Assembly (NCBI GenBank): GCA_964017185.1
Contig: OZ024870.1
Coordinates: forward strand, 58,747,812 to 58,811,811
Source of the DNA: Rugalucina vietnamica
Taxonomy: Eukaryota > Mollusca > Bivalvia > Lucinida > Lucinidae
Reading direction: 5' to 3'
Length of the DNA stretch: 64,000 bases
How positions within the stretch are numbered: the first letter of the stretch is position 1; each line of letters begins with the position of its first letter. The notes beneath the pieces were generated by a model. The model did not search any database, was not told where the DNA came from, and saw only the letters and a program-made list of their open reading frames with translations. Positions 61,051-64,000 of this stretch are shown here, one piece after another. The position numbers were made by a program, and so were the translations under genes.

Positions 61051-61198
61051 CTTATAAATTCCAAACAGTATACATCCAAAATTGGTCCTTATTATCTCCA
61101 AACAGTATACATCCAAAACTGGTCCTTATTATTTCCAAACAGTATACATCCTAAACTGGTCCTTATTATTTCCAAATAGTATACATCCTAAACTGAAG
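61045..61198. repeat. Four tandem units of about 40 bp
   Basis: TCCAAACAGTATACATCC plus AAACTGGTCCTTATTAT repeated about four times, immediately upstream (transcript sense) of the probable micro-exon 1. Confidence 0.85.
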
Positions 61199-62825
61199 AA
61201 GCAAGTTAATCCATACACAAAATTCCTCAAAAAGTTATTTTATCCAAAATTTCCACCCATTTTTTTTTAGTTTTTTGATTGTATCTTTTTCTTTTTTTTT
61301 TTCAATCCTTTTGCTGCACAATAAATTTGCAGAGGTCATAAACGAACATAATAATCATCAAATCGTGGCAATTAGCATGTTCAATTTAATTAAATATTCT
61401 GACCTTTACAACAAACATTTATCATGAAACATCCATAAAGAATGTAATATCAATTTTATGGCCAATGCAATAATTCTTACAATATGCTGCATTTAAAAAT
61501 GTAATAAATTTCATAATATGACAGTCACCATTTCTTTATACTAAATTATTGAACAGAAATGATTTGAAAGCTAAATACCAAATAAATAATTTATTGAATC
61601 TGACAACAATGTTTAAATTCTTTTAGTAAAAAAAACAGTCCAACAAAGTGCTTAAAAATTAAAAGACACAATCCAATTATTTTCTGCAGTCTAATGTTTC
61701 CAAAATTTTAAACCGAAAGAGTGTTTAGTTTCCGATACTAAGATTACTTTGATTATCCAACTATATATATATATGCAGTACAATTCCTACACCTAACCAA
61801 TACCTTTATTGAAATTTTATTCAATTAGACATAAGTCAAACATTCTACGACTTTACATTTCACTAAATTGTACACTTTAAACTACCTGGCTAAAGTTATA
61901 GGTTATAATCATAATCAAATTATTGAGCAAGACATGTATACACATTTCGGTGTCTTACGTTCTACCTATCAGGTGTATTAAATGGCTTGAGCCCAGGAAT
62001 TTTGAGTCGTTCATTGATTTATACACTGAAGTTAGTGACAGGGACAACACTATTGGTGACAGCGCAAAAGAAAACATGACAAAATGTTGTGTGAAATGGT
62101 CTGGGATGAAGACAGATAACTGAGGCTGTTTTATGGCAAGAAAACATTCAAAGGATGAATGGTCCAAATGCTGGAAATTCACACTATATATTATGAAGAA
62201 ATGAGAGGTCTTACTGGTCTTGTTCTACAGCTTTCTGAAGTATGGAGAACTAAACTTGAAAAGGTTCATAGTCTATGACGACAAGTAGATTTTTTGTTTT
62301 CTATTTTTATCTACCAGCTAGTGATTATGTACCCAATAGCAATGAGTGCCTTGATGAGGCAATTAAAATCAGTACCCAACTCATATATTTATATGGTGAC
62401 TTAATGAAAATTGTCTCTCACTGATGGTCAAGTGTGCACTTATCTGTGCTTAAAGTCTGGGGTTCAAGTCATTGAAATGCCTTGTAAAGCTTATTTACTG
62501 GGCTGGAGTGCGGCCAACTAGGGGCAGATAACACAGATTAGCACTGTGACAAATCACATTATTAATATTCAAGCTTGATCAAAACTCATAAAAACATTGA
62601 TAAAAGGTTTTTATAGTTTTACGGTTCAATTATATCTCATATTGGACCTTTTAATTAGATACATATTAATGACTGGCAAACTCAAACTGAAAGTCAGGTT
62701 CATTTGTAAATGTATATACCTTGGCAAAAATGAAAACTATTGAGAATGGAAAACTATTATTTCCTGAAGGAGGGTTATTTTAAAAATTGCTTAATCTCGA
62801 AAGCCATATCCCATCACTCCTTTTC
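61199..62825. other. Upstream intron, quiet stretch
   Basis: AT-rich, with a (TA)n run near 61,763. A pair of splice-like signals at 62,215-62,235 was examined and rejected on frame. Nothing supported. Confidence 0.5.
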
Positions 62826-62985
62826 AGAAGCCTCCGTGATGCAGTGGTTATGTCACTCGCCTTGTTAACCAGGGGTCGCAGGTTCGATCCCTGGCTTCTC
62901 CAGTCCGTCGGATGGGACTATAAACCGAGGTCCCGTCTCCATATGACCTTAGCTGTTGGTGGGACGTTAAACCCCAATCAACCAA
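62826..62985 (+). mobile_element. tRNA-derived SINE ending GGGACGTTAAACCCC
   Basis: Head AGAAGCC...GGCTTCT (7-bp acceptor-like stem), box A GTGATGCAGTGG, a GTGA/TCAC D-stem, box B GGTTCGATCCC. Body GATGGGACTATAAACCGAGG. 3' end GGGACGTTAAACCCCAATCA followed by a short AACC repeat. The anticodon stem does not pair, so it is not a tRNA gene. Confidence 0.82.
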
Positions 62986-63038
62986 CCATCACTCCTTCAC
63001 TCAATCATCGCAGATCATGCGGCACAGAAACTATAAAT

Positions 63039-63277
63039 GAGCCGCATCGTGAGAAAACCGGATTTTTGCCTATGCGAAAACAAAGCCGCAGATCAGCTTC
63101 GCGGTTACTTACCGCGAAGCTGATCAGCGCCTTTGTTTTCGCTACACGGATAGTACATTTTCTCTTCTTCTTAAATCCGAAATTTCAAGCTTCTAGCCTG
63201 CTTCTGTGACTGTACAGGTTGGTTTGTGTCAGACCTTGTCGGAAACCCCGAAGACCGGTTTTCTCGCATCGCGGCTC
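63039..63277 (-). mobile_element. 234-bp MITE, full length, TSD AAAT
   Basis: GAGCCGCATCGTGAGAAAAC to TTCTCGCATCGCGGCTC, flanked by AAAT. The centre has a small TTAC insertion (GCGGTTACTTACCGCG). Confidence 0.92.
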
Positions 63278-63330
63278 AAATAGTTTCCCAGCAACTCGAT
63301 CATAAGAATAATATCCAACAGACTACATCA

Positions 63331-63428
63331 GGATTCACTCTGGCTCAGTGGTAAGAGCACAGAATTTACACAAGAGCAAAGAATTTCTGTTCAGGGGATC
63401 ATGGGTTCACATCCTGTCAGGGATGAAG

Positions 63429-63453
<25 letters not shown>
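63331..63453 (+). mobile_element. tRNA-like SINE head with poly-T
   Basis: CTGGCTCAGTGGTAAGAGCA (box A-like) and ATGGGTTCACATCCTG (box B-like), separated by a longer than normal middle. A run of T follows at 63,431-63,453. Confidence 0.6.
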
Positions 63454-63459
<6 letters not shown>

Positions 63460-63910
63460 TTTATTGACGCTATGTTTCATTTATTAGTTATGGCTTTCGA
63501 TTTCATCCATAAAACGCCTGTTTTTGTTGTTTTTCCAACATTCTCTTTGAACTACATAATTATATTATAGCTATGTGCAATAAAATTGCATCATTTGTTT
63601 TACCATTTATGGTCTCTATAAAATTCAGCCTTGAAATTACTTGGTACAAGAAGGTTATAAATTACATCATAAATATCAAAAAGAATTAAAAATTGAATAA
63701 GTCCGCATTCCAAACTGGAGTGCCTTCTGAAAGTGTTTTTCATACAACACTTCAGAATCTTTCAAACTCTTAAAAATTACATTTTATACCATTAGGTCAT
63801 GTAGGGTAATACTTTTGAAAATAAATGTTTTACTTTAAATATCATTATGCAAAGTAGCTGATAAGCTGGTCCTTTAAGATAATCTGCTGCACTATTAATT
63901 CTGCATGTTT

Positions 63911-64000
63911 GAACCGCCTCGTGGGAAAACCAACAATGTGGTTTCCGACCAGGTCGGACATAAACCGACCTGTACAGTCATAAAAAAGAGCTAGAATCTT
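63911..64000 (+). mobile_element. 234-bp MITE, cut by the window end
   Basis: GAACCGCCTCGTGGGAAAAC then GTTTCCGACCAGGTCGGACA, running off the right edge. Confidence 0.85.

Noticed and set aside
61923..62123. 66-codon plus-strand ORF
   Set aside because: No domain or family resemblance and no partner exon; likely chance.
62215..62234. Micro-exon with good AG and GTAAGA signals
   Set aside because: It cannot join the 61,015-61,050 exon without an in-frame stop (CTG TAG AAC), so no consistent coding role was found.
62826..62911. Possible tRNA gene (acceptor stem, D-stem, box A and B)
   Set aside because: The anticodon stem does not pair, and the sequence continues into a SINE body and tail. 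The similar heads at 14.2, 19.9 and 63.4 kb fail for the same kind of reason.

Overview
This is eukaryotic DNA, most likely from a bivalve mollusc. Nearly the whole window is one intron-rich gene read right to left on the minus strand. That strand carries a chain of short ORFs, each bounded by AG/GT splice signals, whose reading phases fit together without a break. The spliced product is CEP350 (CAP350), the large centriole/centrosome protein. Support comes from its CAP-Gly domain, the motif YSIQFDESMTEDE, the LLRLRENALVEKTKAELAWL helix and the RRKNAEELLKWKELLDAEE coiled coil. I model 34 exons giving about 2,707 residues and ending at the stop at 188-190. The 5' end (promoter and N-terminal exons) lies beyond base 61,050, probably outside the window. 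The last 187 bases on the left are 3' UTR or downstream sequence. I found no second host gene and no structural RNA gene.

Layout on the plus-strand scale: 1-187 is 3' UTR. The large CAP-Gly exon and the C-terminal exons lie between 188 and 4,013. A repeat-filled intron follows (4,014-8,599). A dense run of 21 exons encodes the central and C-terminal half (8,600-24,914). A 7.7-kb intron (24,915-32,580) carries a dead LINE. Exon islands then lie at 32.6-33.1, 36.9-38.3, 43.9-44.0, 46.4-46.5, 48.3-49.2, 57.8 and 61.0 kb, separated by repeat-rich introns.

The introns are packed with mobile DNA. (1) About 30 copies of a 234-bp MITE-like element run from GAGCC to GGCTC, have a central palindrome, and often show perfect 4-bp AT-rich target duplications. 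(2) Eight larger elements share one architecture: a 5' hairpin, tandem core units, an ACGG-like microsatellite, then a 3' hairpin that repeats the 5' subterminal motif. This resembles bivalve 'pearl' elements, which are Helitron/Helentron-like non-autonomous elements. (3) Several palindromic or foldback families are present, along with tRNA-derived SINEs, a 5'-truncated LINE whose reverse transcriptase has lost its catalytic box, and minisatellites.

The bivalve call is inferred from this repeat community. The GAGCC...GAGAAAACC termini, the GACGGACGG tails and the SINE ending GGGACGTTAAACCCC are all repeat types I associate with heterodont bivalves. The observations most worth following up are: MITE ends that seem to supply branch-site sequence just upstream of CEP350 3' splice sites; compensatory differences in the MITE stem and in the pearl-like termini; and nested or module-swapped pearl-like elements.
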